A DNA stretch of 64,000 nt from Weissella confusa (GCA_014332815.1 JACSZT010000002.1:1-64000), one strand, 5' to 3'; positions 10,805-22,825 are shown, numbered from the stretch's first letter. A program made the numbers and translations. The notes: generated from the sequence alone by a model not told the origin.

Positions 10805-11494
10805 CTTACTTGGTTTGTGGACGACGTGTGCTACCACCGAGGAATCCACCTTGGATACCCGTCTTAACACGCCAGAAGCGGAACCCGATTGCACCCGTAA
10901 TCAACCCTTGAATCTTGTCCATTGCACCAGACTTGGCTGACAACAACAAAATTGGTACAGGATTGTCCTTACGAACTTCCTTCAACACTTCCGTACCGTT
11001 CATTTCAGGCATCATGATGTCCAAAATCACCAAACCGATGTCTGGGTTTGTACGGATCTTCGTCATTGCTTCCTTACCATCGCTGGCTCCGAACTCCAAC
11101 GCCGTCAAATTAACTTCAACACCGTCAGCCGTCTTAACTTCGTGGCTGTCCTTGTTAATCGTCAAAGGACCGATATCAAGTACTTCTGGCGTGGCTTGCG
11201 CCATACCGTTTTGGGCACGACGTAGCAAAGCACGCACACGTGCCATCACTTCCAACGGGTTAAATGGCTTCGTCACGTAGTCGTCATCAATCTTATAACC
11301 AACACCCCAAACGGTTTGAACAACTTGGTTACCACCAGTTGCAGCTTCCAACTTATCGCGCAAGTGTGAAACGTGCACCATAACTGTCTTAGCAGACACA
11401 ACTGATTCTTGTTGCCAAACGCGTTCGAAGATATCGTCAGCACTAAACACACGGTTTGGGTGTGAAGCCAACAAATACAAAATATATCTTGGCG
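10805..11494 (-). CDS. OmpR/PhoB-family response regulator
   Basis: The product has 229 residues. Its receiver domain shows MKILIVDDDHEIAELL and the phospho-acceptor aspartate in LVILDIMMPEMNG. Its winged-helix DNA-binding domain ends with VWGVGYKIEVL. The upstream membrane-protein gene and the downstream kinase are close, and the kinase start lies 28 bp past the stop. The kinase-regulator pair followed by a penicillin-binding carboxypeptidase suggests a cell-wall response. Confidence 0.9.
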
Positions 11495-11522
11495 CCAGAT
11501 AGCCTGAATTTCAAGCAACCAG

Positions 11523-12650
11523 TTTGCTGTATGCCAGTTTGAACGCATCGCCAATAGGATGCCAATCCCAGTAAACACAAAAAGCAGGGCCGAAACGACT
11601 GCCTTGACTACTAACAACAGCCAATCCAGTACACTAAGTTTCATCCCTACTTCCTCTTTCTATACGCGGTGCTTATAGCACCTCACATTAGTGGCGAGCG
11701 GACGCAAACGACGACTCATTCGCGTTTCCGACAAACCAGTAGCGTTGGCATCACGCACACGTGGCGCCAACTCACTCACGCTATCAATCAGGTGCGTTAA
11801 AACAATCTGTTCATAAAAGAAATGAACCACCACACCCCAGAGTGCAATCACCACAATAGCGACCACAACTGCCAACGCCAAGGCCGTCGTTGCATATTTC
11901 GTCATGTCAGCACGTGATAAATTGCCTTGTTCGTCATTCACAATCAATCCCAAATAACCCAAGATTGACGTCAACGGCGTACGCAAATCGTGCGACACAT
12001 TGGTTATCATTTCATCCTTAGAACGCTCAATTTCACGTTCCTCGGCCATTGCTTTTTGTGCGGCATCAAACACGCCATTTTCAATGCTGTTAGGATTCGT
12101 CACCGCTGACACAACCACGTGTTTATTCTTGGCTTCCAACTCATAGTTTACCGCCAATTGTTGCAACATGGCCGCCAAATCAAGCGGTGCCCAGCGCAAC
12201 TTGAAATCAACTTGGCGAACTTGCGTGTAATCAAACAAATCTTCAACCAGTGACTTCATTTGTCCTGCCTTATCATGGTAAAAGCGATCAAACAAGCGCT
12301 TGATTGATTCTTCTGGAATCTTTTCACCATTATTCGTCACACGAATCTCAGCAATATTTTCAGATGGGAAAGTTTTAGCTGACAAACGTACAAACGTTGC
12401 CCCATCCCCATACTTCAATGCATTACTAATCAAATTCATGAAGACACGCGCCAAACGATCCGGATCTCCAACCGTAACCATTTTCTCATCTTCACATTAC
12501 GCTCCTTCGTCATCAAGTCCCTCTGGTTGTAATGGTAGTCGAATAATAAAACTTGTCAAATCATCATTCGATTCAACTCGTACTGTACCACCGTGCGCTT
12601 CAATCACACCATTTACGATTGCAAGCCCCAGACCAGTGCCACCAGTCTTT
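11523..12650 (-). CDS. Sensor histidine kinase, two membrane helices
   Basis: This 375-residue membrane kinase has two N-terminal helices (WLLLVVKAVVSALLFVF and VVAIVVIALWGVVVHFF). The H-box is NVSHDLRTPLTSILGYL, the N-box NLISNALKYG and the G-box KTGGTGLGLAIVNG. It ends QPEGLDDEGA. It pairs with the preceding response regulator. The signal it senses cannot be inferred. Confidence 0.9.
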
Positions 12651-12657
12651 GTGTTAC

Positions 12658-13920
12658 GTGAGCTTTCAACGATTCTACTAAGTAAACCGTCAACAATTTA
12701 GAAATTGATGCAATCGGAATGCGCTTGTTGCCGTTTTTATCCGCGAGAACTTGGCCGGTTTGCACATCCACAACAGCCGCTGCCTGAGCATCAACTGTTG
12801 GCGTTACGATCGCGGCATAACTTGGTGTTGCAACACCAAATGCCAACACCACCGTCATCAACAAACCTGCCGAAACCGCGTAACCAAGGGCTAATGCCGC
12901 GGCATTAGCCGACTTAATCAGCGCCATTTCCGTCAATTCACGCACCGTATACGTACGCTCTGTACTCAACGGCACGTTGGCCAACCCAGGTTCAGTACTA
13001 ATCGCCACAATTGACGCAGGCACTGAAACAGGCGTATCCATTGTCAACTTACCCGCTTCAATCGCCCGATCTTCAACCAAGTGGCGGCCGACAATCGCTA
13101 ATTCACGCGCCGACAATTCGTTTTCCACGTCATCACCAAGATTTGGGTTCTTCAATGCTCCCATATCACCGTTAGTTAGACCAGCGCCACTGACAATCGT
13201 CGTATCGTCGATGCCCCAACTCGTCAACAAGTCTTGAATTTCCTGATTGACCCCCGTCGGCGTACTCACATCGCGATTGGCCAACTTCGTTAAACCAATA
13301 AAGGTGCTGTGAACTGATAGCGCGTATCCCGTCTTCAAGCCTTTGAAGTCGTAACCGTGGCCATCCGTCAATAACGAATTTGAATTCTTTATCGTTTCAG
13401 TCCCAGTCGCCCCACTAGGCACAACTGCTGACGTCATACTCGTAATTTCAGTGATATTTGGATAAGCCTTGGGTGCAAAGAGCGTCACTGTCTTGTTCGT
13501 TACCAGCGGATAACGACGGTGACCATCTTTTGCCTCTTCAACCGGCACACGCTGCATTTGCGTGCCCTTCTTAAGGGTAACAACCTGCGTAGCTGCCTTC
13601 ACTTGGTCCAGCATCGCGGCCGTTTGCGTAAATGTGTGATCACTTCCAAGCACAACGGTAATCGCTTGTTCGACGTCCTCGTTCATAATCAAATTAACCT
13701 TCGGAAAACCGTCAACAAAATCATTTGCTGCCCGAACTTCCGCCTTTGAACCACCATCAACAAACAGGTTTTCATTGTGATCAACAACGTGACCCTTTGA
13801 AATCGGTGCAATCATATCGTGGTTTGAACGAATCGTCATATTCACTTTGGCTTTATCCCTGATGAAGATAACGTTGTAATGGACGTCTCAGAACGTTTGT
13901 TGCAATACGAAGCTGCCGTT
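12658..13920 (-). CDS. dacA: D-alanyl-D-alanine carboxypeptidase (serine type)
   Basis: The 420-residue restored protein has a signal peptide, MRKW followed by VSAGLLMTVVLAFGVATPSYA. The peptidase S11 motifs are SISK (nucleophile serine), KSANAAALALG and LKTGYA. A C-terminal beta-rich domain ends RVISNLFD. It trims the terminal D-alanine of peptidoglycan stem peptides outside the membrane. It starts 7 bp after the kinase stop, so it is likely co-transcribed with the two-component system. Confidence 0.88.
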
Positions 13921-13956
13921 GCTGAAGAAGAAGCAAACGCGGACGCGGAGTAAACT

Positions 13957-13996
13957 AAAAATGACCTGATGCCAAACGGCGTCAGGTCATTTTTTT
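13957..13996. terminator. Bidirectional terminator between dacA and the DUF960 gene
   Basis: ATGACCTGATGCC and GGCGTCAGGTCAT pair, with A and T runs outside; the two genes converge here. Confidence 0.75.
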
Positions 13997-14334
13997 ACTT
14001 AATCAAACAAATTTGAAATAACGCGCTTGGCGTCACGGTACCATTGAACAAGAGTTGTTGGGGTATCTTTGATACGATGATGACCTACAAGGCCATCGTT
14101 GCACCAGTTGTTGAGATTTGGTTTGCGGATGACTACACGGATGAAGCGGTTGGTGTCTTGTTCCGTCAACACGACGGTGATTTCCAACAAGAAATGGAAA
14201 TGCCATATTCTGGTGACCACTCATGGTTGGGTAAGGGATTGATTGTTGAGATCCGGTCAACATCCTTTAGGCCTTCACGCCATGTCATATATTCGTTCAT
14301 GTTAGCTCATTGTCCTTCCGTGGTATACTATTAG
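13966..14334 (+). CDS. DUF960-like small protein
   Basis: The product has 122 residues, MFESTKSRVVTEELAKRMP, then VWGIFDTMMTYKAIVAPVVEIW, and an acidic tail EEEANADAE. The opening and the conserved tryptophan resemble the DUF960 family. No function is known. It is divergent from the DUF1836 gene with a 76-bp gap. Confidence 0.5.
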
Positions 14335-14410
14335 ATGAATTAATTTTACCACATCTAGAGTGAGGAACTAAATATAATGTTTGAATCTACTAAGTCACGC
14401 GTTGTTACTG

Positions 14411-14929
14411 AAGAACTTGCCAAGCGTATGCCTGAGGAAGCGCAAACTGCAGTAATAATCAAGATATCGGCAATTTGCATCGCTTGGTACTTCTTCTTGA
14501 TTGGTGACATGATGACCTTTTGCTTAACGTAGTTGTTAATCATCGTTGACGTCACCATTGGCATGTTAAGTGGCGCCAAAACGTTATTCACATACTCAAC
14601 GACTTGATCCATGTAAAGATCAAATGCTGGCAAATCCTCCCAGTGTGGGAATAAGACAACATTGGCTGCATCGCGCATGAGTTGCAAATCCAAGTGATCG
14701 GGGTCGAATTCAACTGGCACAGGGCCTTGCAAACGAGCTGCCAACGCATCCACAAAGGCATTGTAGGCCTTCTTTGGATAATCGCCAACCGTGACTTGAT
14801 CTATAGCCGCACGGATTTCATCAAGTGAAAAGACAGGCTTCATCAAAGACGTTGCAATTAATTCTTCACGCATGTCGCGTCCTCCTATCTGCTTACACTC
14901 ATTAGACGCACGAACTGGGGAAATAGTTT
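14411..14929 (-). CDS. DUF1836 protein, likely DNA-binding
   Basis: The protein has 172 residues with the family core FPHWEDLPAFDLYMDQVVEY, then TMINNYVKQKVI and PIKKKYQAMQIADILII. It ends KEVPTTK. The family has a MerR-like winged-helix N-terminus and is a predicted transcription regulator. A terminator follows. Confidence 0.75.
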
Positions 14930-14936
14930 CAAAAAT

Positions 14937-14963
14937 AAAAAAACACGCCGTTAAGCGTGTTTC
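14937..14963 (-). terminator. Terminator after the DUF1836 gene
   Basis: AAACACGC and GCGTGTTT stem with a T run on the minus strand, before the sigma-factor gene. Confidence 0.7.
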
Positions 14964-15025
14964 ATTTTACTACTTAGTTGTTGGAACTTCCTTGATTGGG
15001 TTGCGCTTACGCATCAACTCAAGCA

Positions 15026-15505
15026 ACTTTTCGGCTTCCATCTTGTGGGCTTGCTTGCGTTGCACATCAATCGCGGTGTTAATCAAAATGCGGAATAGCC
15101 ACGTTTTCAAATAGCGCGGCTCCTGCACCTGACCCACCTGACGCAACGCTTTTTCAGCAGTCGCCTGTACAATATCTAACGCTTCAGCCTCTGTGTGCAC
15201 ATAACTCAGCGCTACACGGTACAACGCGACTTTATTCTCATGTAGAACCGTGTTTTCTGATAATTCAAGCGTTAATGCAATGTCAGCAAACGTTTGATCC
15301 TCAAAGAAATGTAGCCGAATAATCGCTTGTTCTTTAGCACCCAAATCCGCAACAGCATCATTAAGCGCCAATCGCATTTCAGGCGCAAGCGTTGTTAACG
15401 CTGGCATAAATTCAAGTGATTCATCGCCAATTTCGTTGCGACGTTCAGTGACGTTTGCCACCAATTCAAGCGCTTGCGCTTAGGTGCCGTCTTCACAACG
15501 GCTTG
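15026..15505 (-). CDS. ECF-type RNA polymerase sigma factor
   Basis: The 159-residue protein has region 2 YVHTEAEALDIVQATAEKAL and YLKTWLFRILINTAID, a linker, and region 4 LGAKEQAIIRLHFFEDQTF ending KLEAALNGGM. It has an AGGAGG ribosome site. The next gene starts 1 bp after its stop and encodes an RsiV-like membrane anti-sigma factor, so the pair resembles SigV-RsiV of Bacillus. Confidence 0.88.
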
Positions 15506-15506
15506 A

Positions 15507-16325
15507 TCGATTACGGCTGACAACTTATCCATTGGTACATCTTGGGCATTATAGGCCGTCTTTACATCTTCTAGTGTCATCTTACATTCCCCCGTTCAAG
15601 GCTGCTTCTAACTTTTTCAAGCTACGATAATAGGTCGTTTTTCCAAATCCGTATTCGCCAAATGACTCAATAGCGGCACCTTAATATCCGCGTATGACGT
15701 CTTATCAACATGCTTATACTCACGGAACAGCACCACCTTCACCGCATCGCGGACAACTGGCATACGTTCAGCAGCGCTCGCAAATGAATATGAGGTGTTC
15801 ACCGCCAACGTAAACGCCGCCGCCACAGCCCCAACACCAACAATCGTCGTGTAACTCAACTTGGTTGCTGTATCGGCCATCGACATGTCTTGGCGTCGCT
15901 CGAGTACTAACAGCTGGTCATTATTCACCTTCTCTTGATAAGTCTGCGTCAGTGACTTGGGTGTATCATCCGTCTTATTCATGAAGGCATCATACAATGC
16001 GCGCCCTTCACTAGCATACGAAGCATTTAGCTTGTCTATATCACCACGTTGGAAAACCAATACCAGCTGATTGTGTTCGTTAATATAGAACGTTTGCGTC
16101 TTCGAAATGGCTTCAACCGGCGTATTGTACTTATCTGACGCCTTAATTTGCTTGTTCACATAGTCGCGCAACACCGTTTGGTAATCAGCCGACTTGAACA
16201 ACATAGGCAACGTTAGCACCAACCCGCGTTGCTTATGCATCTCGTTGACCCCCTTTACTATCTAAACTAATCTCACTAGCATAACACAAAGAAACCGCTG
16301 TTTATACCCAAAACAGCGGTTTTAT
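15507..16325 (-). CDS. RsiV-like membrane anti-sigma factor
   Basis: The product has 272 residues. A short cytosolic N-terminus, MTLEDVKTAYNAQDVP with KRKRLNWWQ, is followed by one membrane helix (VGAVAAAFTLAVNTSYSF). The large outside domain contains YQTVLRDYVNKQI, the DUF3298-type segment ISKTQTFYINEHNQLVLVF, and the end IAPMYVGPVEMTIP. RsiV binds lysozyme through this domain and is then cut to free SigV. That this copy senses lysozyme is inference. Confidence 0.75.
16288..16325. terminator. Terminator after the sigma/anti-sigma operon
   Basis: AAACCGCTGTTT and AAACAGCGGTTT stem with T-rich flanks. Confidence 0.7.
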
Positions 16326-16442
16326 TAGATTTCAATTAGATTGTATTACTTCACATATTCATGCGATACCAATTGGTTATCAATTAGATTGGTTGGAATC
16401 GTCATTTCAACTGGGCCAACATACATTGGCGCGACGGCCAAG

Positions 16443-17651
16443 TGACCACCGTACAAGCCTGCAATAAAACCAGCAACCGATACCGCAATCAATAAGAATC
16501 CCGTGATAAACGCGCCAAAATATTCCACATAATACACGGTCACGTTCGGCCCAATTGAACTTCCCAAAAGCACAGTTAGGAAAACCGTTAATGATCGCAA
16601 CTTAAGATTACGATCCAACGCCATGAAGTCTATCTTCATCGTTGATGAGTCAATCATCATCGCCTGTTCAGCAGGGTCAGCAAACGACGCCCCGACTGAC
16701 GCCGTCAAAAACCCAACGAACGTGACATACGGATTGGTGTACCACGGTGAATTCATCAGCATCGCCAATGCGTATCCACCGATAATCATCGCCGATCCAA
16801 TTAGAATCGTTTTCTTACGACCTAGTACAAAATTCGCCTTAACGTTAGCCATATCAAGCGTTTCCGCCATCCCCCAATTAATAATCGAAGCATTGATAAT
16901 ACCGACAATCATTGAGCCCATCAACAACTCAAACAAGTAATCTCGGAAGAACCAACCACCAATGGCCGCACCAATCATCACACCGATATTGATAATCCAA
17001 TAAATCAACGCGAAGACGAATTTACGACTGAATGACAGCATACGCTGTCCATAAAAATGCACGCCGAATAGTGTGTAGTCACGGAATGATTCAGCCAAGT
17101 GCGCTGCCAAGTAGAAATCAGGTTGTGAGTAAATCACGACGGCAAAAATCGTTCCAAACATGAACAACAAGTAACGCTTGTCAGTCAGCACATGCGCATA
17201 TGACTTAACGGCGCTCCAAACAGATTCATTAATCATCTCACCAACCGTGAAAACAACCGCTGCGAATGCCAACGGCCAGAAATCACGCAACAAGAACGCC
17301 ATTGCAAAACCAAGCCCTTGCATAAACGTTCCAATCGCATAGCCTCGAATCAGTGGCCAACGGTTTGTCATGTGGTTAAATGCCGACATCGTCAACACAA
17401 TCACAACTGTATTAATCACCAACTTGGCAACTGAGTAAATCGCAATAAAGACGCCGATCATGAGCATAACTGCTGCTCCGACACTACCGACGAAGTGTGA
17501 TGCTGACACCATCACCCCGGCCATAATGTTTCCCAATGGACGCGTCGCCGCAAAAGCACCTGAATAGGCACCCAACTTTTCTGGATTCATCATATCCGCA
17601 CGCAACGTCTGACTTGATGGCCTCAGCCAATAACGCGATCTCCGCTGCTAA
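16443..17651 (-). CDS. Major facilitator superfamily transporter
   Basis: The restored protein of about 402 residues starts MALDRNLKLRSLTVFL and has around 12 helices. The loop 2-3 motif is LGRKKTILIGSAM; later segments are SVWSAVKSYAHVL and MNPEKLGAYSGAFAATRPLG. A weak ribosome site leaves the start uncertain; another ATG lies 13 bp earlier but out of frame. The resemblance is to drug-type MFS exporters; substrate unknown. Confidence 0.75.
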
Positions 17652-17670
17652 CAGTAATGTTGCTAAGATG

Positions 17671-18312
17671 GCCGACAGTCAATCCGAAAAGTCCGACACT
17701 AAGACATCAACCGTTGATGATAAAAACAAAAAAGATGATAAGCATGAAAGCTCAAAAAACTCCGAAGGATAACCTTCGGAGTTTTTTGTTTTTAAAATGA
17801 TGCTTTCATTTTAGCTGCTACGCGTTTTAGAAACCAATGATGGCGTTGATTTGCTAAACAAAGCTGCTAAGAGTGGCGAAACATACGTTAATGCCCTTAA
17901 GACGGCCGACGAGAAGTCTGATAAAGTTTCTACCTTAAAAAAGGCACTTGCTAAAAAGACATCGGAACTGGCTCAAGTACAATCAGTCGCCAGTGATTCT
18001 GTCAAAGCTGCCCAAGAATACCAACGCAATATGCAATCCGCTCGTGAAGCGGTCGCTGCCCATGAATGGTCTGACGCGGCCGTCTACTACAAAGCTGCTC
18101 GCAAAGTACATGTTTCAATTGAAAACCGCACCGCGCTGGAGCAACTCAATTATCTTGAGCGCGCTGATAAAGAAATTCAGGCCGACAACTGGCCATCTGC
18201 CCTCAACCTATACAGATTTTTTGTTGTCTACAGAATCTAACGAATGATTCAAAATTCATATTAGTCCTGTTTTCAATACTCCGGTACAATAGTAGGCGTT
18301 CTGTAATAAGGA
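17671..18312 (+). CDS. Membrane-anchored coiled-coil protein, unrecognised
   Basis: The product has 213 residues. MKIKWTIITLLSLTAIAAAS is a membrane anchor or signal, followed by a helical region with LYRRVLETNDGVDLLNKAAK and a probable coiled coil (KKALAKKTSELAQVQSV). The tail is lysine-, aspartate- and serine-rich (DKNKKDDKHESSKNSEG). Tetratricopeptide-like spacing (WSDAAVYYKAARK, WPSALNLYRRV) suggests a protein-binding role. GGAGG precedes the start. It ends at a terminator shared with the MFS gene. Confidence 0.6.
17753..17788. terminator. Bidirectional terminator
   Basis: AAAAAACTCCGAAGG and CCTTCGGAGTTTTTT form a strong stem with A and T runs on both sides, between two convergent genes. 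Confidence 0.8.
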
Positions 18313-18414
18313 GGCCTCATGAAAATCAAATGGACCATCATTACCCTACTGTCACTGACCGCAATTGCAGCCGCCAGTTACTGGGGTGTCGATGTATTCA
18401 ACGACAACAAAACG

Positions 18415-18497
18415 GGGGGTTTAGCGAAGTCTGGTCAAACGCGGTGGACTGTAAATCCATTCCTTCGGGTTCATAGGTTCGAATCCTATAGCCCCCA
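18415..18497 (+). tRNA. tRNA-Tyr (anticodon GUA)
   Basis: The acceptor stem GGGGGTT pairs with AGCCCCC. The anticodon loop is CTGTAAA, with a long variable arm (CCATTCCTTCGGG region) as in all tyrosine tRNAs, and the T-loop is GGTTCGAATCC. It is intact because it starts exactly at a block edge. CCA is not encoded. Confidence 0.95.
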
Positions 18498-18505
18498 TTT
18501 ATTAT

Positions 18506-18576
18506 TGGGATATGGCCAAGTGGTAAGGCATCGGTTTTTGGTACCGTGTATCGCTGGTTCGAATCCAGCTATCCCA
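18506..18576 (+). tRNA. tRNA-Gln (anticodon UUG)
   Basis: TGGGATA pairs with TATCCCA. The anticodon loop contains TTTTGGT with UUG, and the T-arm is CTGGTTCGAATCCAG. It lies 8 nt after tRNA-Tyr in one transcript, followed by a hairpin. Confidence 0.95.
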
Positions 18577-18672
18577 GCTAAACGAAGTCGATGAGCGATT
18601 ACGCTTGTCGGACCTCGTGAGCGAAACGGTGTGACATACTATAACACCAGTGTTGGTTACAACCGTCGTCGC

Positions 18673-19497
18673 CTGCAAGAATGGACGGCGGACAACTACT
18701 TGGACTCATGGAAAAACAAAGTTCAACAAATAGTGTTGACATCTATATAAATGTTCTGTATAGTATATATTCGTTGAGGCGGTGATAAATCGCTAAGGCG
18801 TTTATATGAAGATGCGAAAGCGGCCAATAAACAAGTCATCTTCATGACGCACTTCGCCCCAATCGGTGACGAATTAATTTATCCAGAAGGCGATCGTCGT
18901 TGGCGCATGGTTAACGGCGTTCTTGGTTCACCAAGAACTGGTGAATTATTGGAATCGTATGATAATGTGAAGCACGTTTTCTACGGACACATCCATGTGA
19001 CCGTTCCATACATCGACATTCCCGGCACGGATTGGCGCATTATTGGCCACAACGGTTGGTACAATTATTTGTTTGCTGAAGGTATCGACCCTGAGGAAGT
19101 GGCAACATTCCGTCGTGGCTTCTACTATGACCGCATTATCGAACAACCAATGTCCGACCCAGAACGCATGGATTTGGGGTTGCAACAAATGAAGGTCCTG
19201 TTAGACGAAATAAACCCAGATTTCTACTTAATTACTGGTGACTTATTCAACGATTTTAAGAAATCAATGACATATGTGAGCGATTTACAACAAAACGTTG
19301 GATCAACCAATGTTTTATTCATCGCTGGCAACCACGACATGGGCCGTGGCACATCATTTGAAGAGCTTGAATCACCGGTTAACGAACATTATCTACATAA
19401 TAAGTTCATTATCACAAGATGTTCAAAGAATTACAATTTACTTTTTCCAACAATAAACGTTGCAAATTTGGTACAATTACTGTCATAACGGCGTCAG
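18673..19497 (+). CDS. Metallophosphoesterase
   Basis: The 274-residue protein carries the calcineurin-like metal motifs in order: VTSDNHFDIN, TGDLFND, AGNHDMG and YGHIHVTVP. It ends SWKNKVQQIVLTSI. It is expected to hydrolyse a phosphate ester with two metals in the cytosol; the substrate is unknown. Its 3' end carries the promoter of the downstream tRNA pair. Confidence 0.82.
18736..18764 (+). promoter_or_regulatory. Strong sigma-70 promoter for the Tyr-Gln tRNA pair
   Basis: TTGACA and TATAGT are separated by exactly 17 bp. After restoration they lie about 47 bp before tRNA-Tyr and inside the last codons and stop of the upstream phosphoesterase gene. Confidence 0.8.
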
Positions 19498-19696
19498 AAA
19501 GGCATTATCATGGTCAAGATAGCAGTCACAAGTGATAATCACTTCGACATCAATAAGCAAGATTATCAAGAAATTCTTGCACAACAATCACAATATATTA
19601 AGAAAATGGCCTTCATACCATAGTAACTGAAACGCTCCCACATTTCGGTCATAAACAAAGTTTGTAGACCGCGTGGTTGTCCCAGGAATTTCTTTT

Positions 19697-21142
19697 CTGA
19701 TTCCATTGAGAAAAGCTCCTTACAAATTATATATTTGGTTTTTAGAGTACTAAAAATAACTTATTCATTAGAAAATACTTATTAAGTTTACCGGAATTTG
19801 AACGCAATGTGTCCGAACATGATCAACACACCACCCCAGAAGACAGTGCGACGTTGACCCATCAAACGGTCAGCGATAAATCCACCAACAACACCTGACA
19901 AGTAAACCATTGAGGCGTAAATGGCCATGATTGATGCGGCAGTTGCCTTGGTAACATTAAGGTCGCCAGTGGCAATCAAGTGCCACATGTAGTAAAGGCA
20001 ACCAACCAACAATGGGGCAATAAATGAACCCAAGTTGATACCGAAGACGAAGATTGAGAATCCAGCGTCTCGCGCTGAATCGCCATCCTTATAAAGTGAT
20101 CCAACCAATGATGAAACGTTTGGCTTCAACAAACCAGTTCCCATCACGATCAAGACCATTGAGGCGAACATCGCTGGTGCACCGAATGGCAACGCGATAA
20201 CCAAGGCAAAGGCGACAACACCCAAAACAATCTTCGTTACCAAAGGCTTAACTTCCTCTGGTTGCAATGGATCTGGTGCGTACAATGAATCCTTTGACAA
20301 GTGCTTACCGCCAAAGTGGAATTGAATCAAACCGAAGAACATTCCGATGGCAGCCAATGAGAATGCCAAATGGAAGCCGGCTTGCTCTTGCGTCTGCTCT
20401 TCAATAGCCCAGAACAATACAGCAGCCAAGAACAATGGAATGTATGAGATAACGCGTGAACGCTCTTCCTTGTTAACCTTAGCTGACGTAATCATCAACG
20501 TGAAGTATCCGATTGGCAACAAGATTGCGACAATCGTCAACAAGTTAACGAAGTTTTGCAATTGCGTCCAGCCCATCAAGACCATCAACACAGATGCTCC
20601 GGCGAACATCAAACCGATTGCGAACTTCATTGGTGATGAAGGTTGGTTCTTTGTCCACTTAACCCACAACCAAGCAAAGAATGGCGTGTAAAGCATGATG
20701 AACAATGGGTTCAATGATTGGAACCATGAAGCTGGGAACCATGACGTATCAACACGTTCTGCGGCGAACGTTGCCAAAACGATTGATCCAGCTGATGAAG
20801 CCAAGAACCACATTGACATCATTTGTGACATAAATGCCTTAGGTGCCAACTTAGTCGTAACTGACAATCCAACTGGAGAAATCAACATTTCACCGATGAT
20901 AACCAAGGCCCATGAGCCAACCAACCAAAGTGGTGAAACCTTACCGGCCGTTCCAAACAACGTTCCAGGCAAAGCCATCAACAAGAATGAAAAGACGCCT
21001 AACTCATAATGAGTTAGGCGTCTTCTAATTAACTATTTAACACCCGCCATCAGCTTCTTGATACGTGGTACTAAGAATACCAAAACGATACCAAGAACAA
21101 CTGAAGCGATTCCGAACCAAGCAAAGTAAGCAACTTCGTTCT
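19697..21142 (-). CDS. dtpT: Proton-dependent oligopeptide transporter (POT/DtpT)
   Basis: The 481-residue protein begins [18 protein letters not shown] and carries the POT motif [14 protein letters not shown]. The second signature is [20 protein letters not shown]. It has about 14 helices and ends [10 protein letters not shown]. It imports di- and tripeptides with protons. AAGGAG precedes the start. Confidence 0.9.
20992..21025. terminator. Terminator of the peptide transporter
   Basis: AAGACGCCTAACTCAT and its complement AGTTAGGCGTCTT form the stem. Confidence 0.75.
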
Positions 21143-21253
21143 TAGGGTTGTACAACGTTACCAATTGGGCGTTCAATGCTGAACCTGTCGTCTTGAAATC
21201 AATCGCCATCGTTGGCAACGCCACGTTCACAACCGTCACGTCCAAAAGGGCCA

Positions 21254-22801
21254 TGAAGACACCCAAAGACATGGCTGCCAGCGCGAGCCACTTCTTGTAT
21301 GACTTTTCTTCTGTCATTTTATTCACCGTTCCTATTTTTTCGACAAGAACTGATTATAGACTCATTTACTTACTTTTCCAACAAGCTTGGACACCTCGAC
21401 CGATATCCAACACCAACAATGATGACGCCATTCCGTTAATCGCTGACGCAATTACGAAAACAAACATGCTGGCAATGAAAATCTTCTTACGACCAAACAT
21501 GTCACCCAGCTTTGAGACAATCAACAACATTACCGCGAACACAATCGTGTAAGCGTTCAAGACCCATTGCAAGTTATTAAACATTCCCACTGGGACGTTG
21601 ATATAGAAGATTGAAGGCCAACCAAAGGCTTCAACTAGCCAACCACCAACAAGCGGTCCAGAAGCCGTTGAAAGCCCAATAACAGACCCTAGAATTCCCA
21701 AGGCCGTACCACGTTCGCGACCTTCAAAGTTCGATGCAACCAAGGCCATCGCCAATGACATCAAACCAGATCCTCCGATTACAAATCCGGCAATCAACCA
21801 GCCAGCGATACGCATATCAGTCCATGCCCAGTGGACATTAGTTTCCTTTTGGATCAAACCATAAACTGCTGAGAACAAAGCTGCTGCAGACAACAACATT
21901 CCCAAGAAGTCGATTGATTGACCCTTACCGTAACTTGGCGTCTCCTTGACGTTAATCCAAGTCATAATAACCGCCACACGCAAACCAGTTTGGAAGGCCG
22001 TGTAGCCCATGTAGTTTTGCATCAAGCCCGTCAAGTAAGCGTTGATGGCATAAACACCAGCTCCCAACGTGAAGGCCACAATAACGGCACCCACAAAGTT
22101 AATGCTCTTGAACATCTTCAAGTTCATCATCGGTGTCTTAACCTTCAATTCAACCAAGACGAAGATAACAGCCAACTTCGTAATACCCATCAAAATCATC
22201 GCTGGTACCAAGTCGATGAATTCAAGCTTCGTCGTCATGGCATTTGCCAACAACAAGAAACCAATTCCGCCAAGCAACAACGCACCTGACATCATCCACT
22301 TCTTTGAGTACTTGTTACCCAAAATACCCGTAACCGGTCCCAAAACCAGTGACCAGATTGAGATAACCAATTGTGCTTCAGGCATCTTCACTGAATCCAA
22401 GTGCGCATTCAAGTACTTTTCATAGTGGTTCGTTTGCGTCAAACCAAGCATGACAACACCGATTGACACACCGAATTGACGGAATACATTCAACAAACCA
22501 GCTGCCATTCCCATTTCTTGTGGCGCAACACCTTCAAGACCAGCCGTATTCAACATAGGGTTAACGATGGCAGCTGCACCGATTGCACCGATGAAGACCG
22601 TAATCGCAGCCGTCACACCGACAGCCGCCATTCCCTTATCGTACGCGTTCAACACAACTTGTTGGAATGCGTGTGCAAATGGCGCTTGTGATAGACGATC
22701 ACTAAACGCCACCGCGTGACCTGAGAATGGTCCAGCTTCAACCAATGCCTTGTGCAAACCAGTTGCAGCTTTTACAGTCCACCGCGTTTGACCAGACTTC
22801 G
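21254..22801 (-). CDS. DHA2-family MFS drug exporter (EmrB/QacA type)
   Basis: This 515-residue transporter of about 14 helices starts [19 protein letters not shown], then [16 protein letters not shown] (motif D1), [15 protein letters not shown] (motif A) and [20 protein letters not shown] (motif C). It ends VFMRERKHD. Proton-driven efflux of lipophilic drugs is the usual role of the family. Confidence 0.85.
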
Positions 22802-22825
22802 CTAAACCCCCGCAACAACTTTTAT

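Noticed and set aside
14970-15464. A 164-residue frame combining sigma-factor regions with the tail KRNPIKEVPTTK
   Set aside because: The tail is the C-terminus of the DUF1836 protein; the fusion disappears on restoration.
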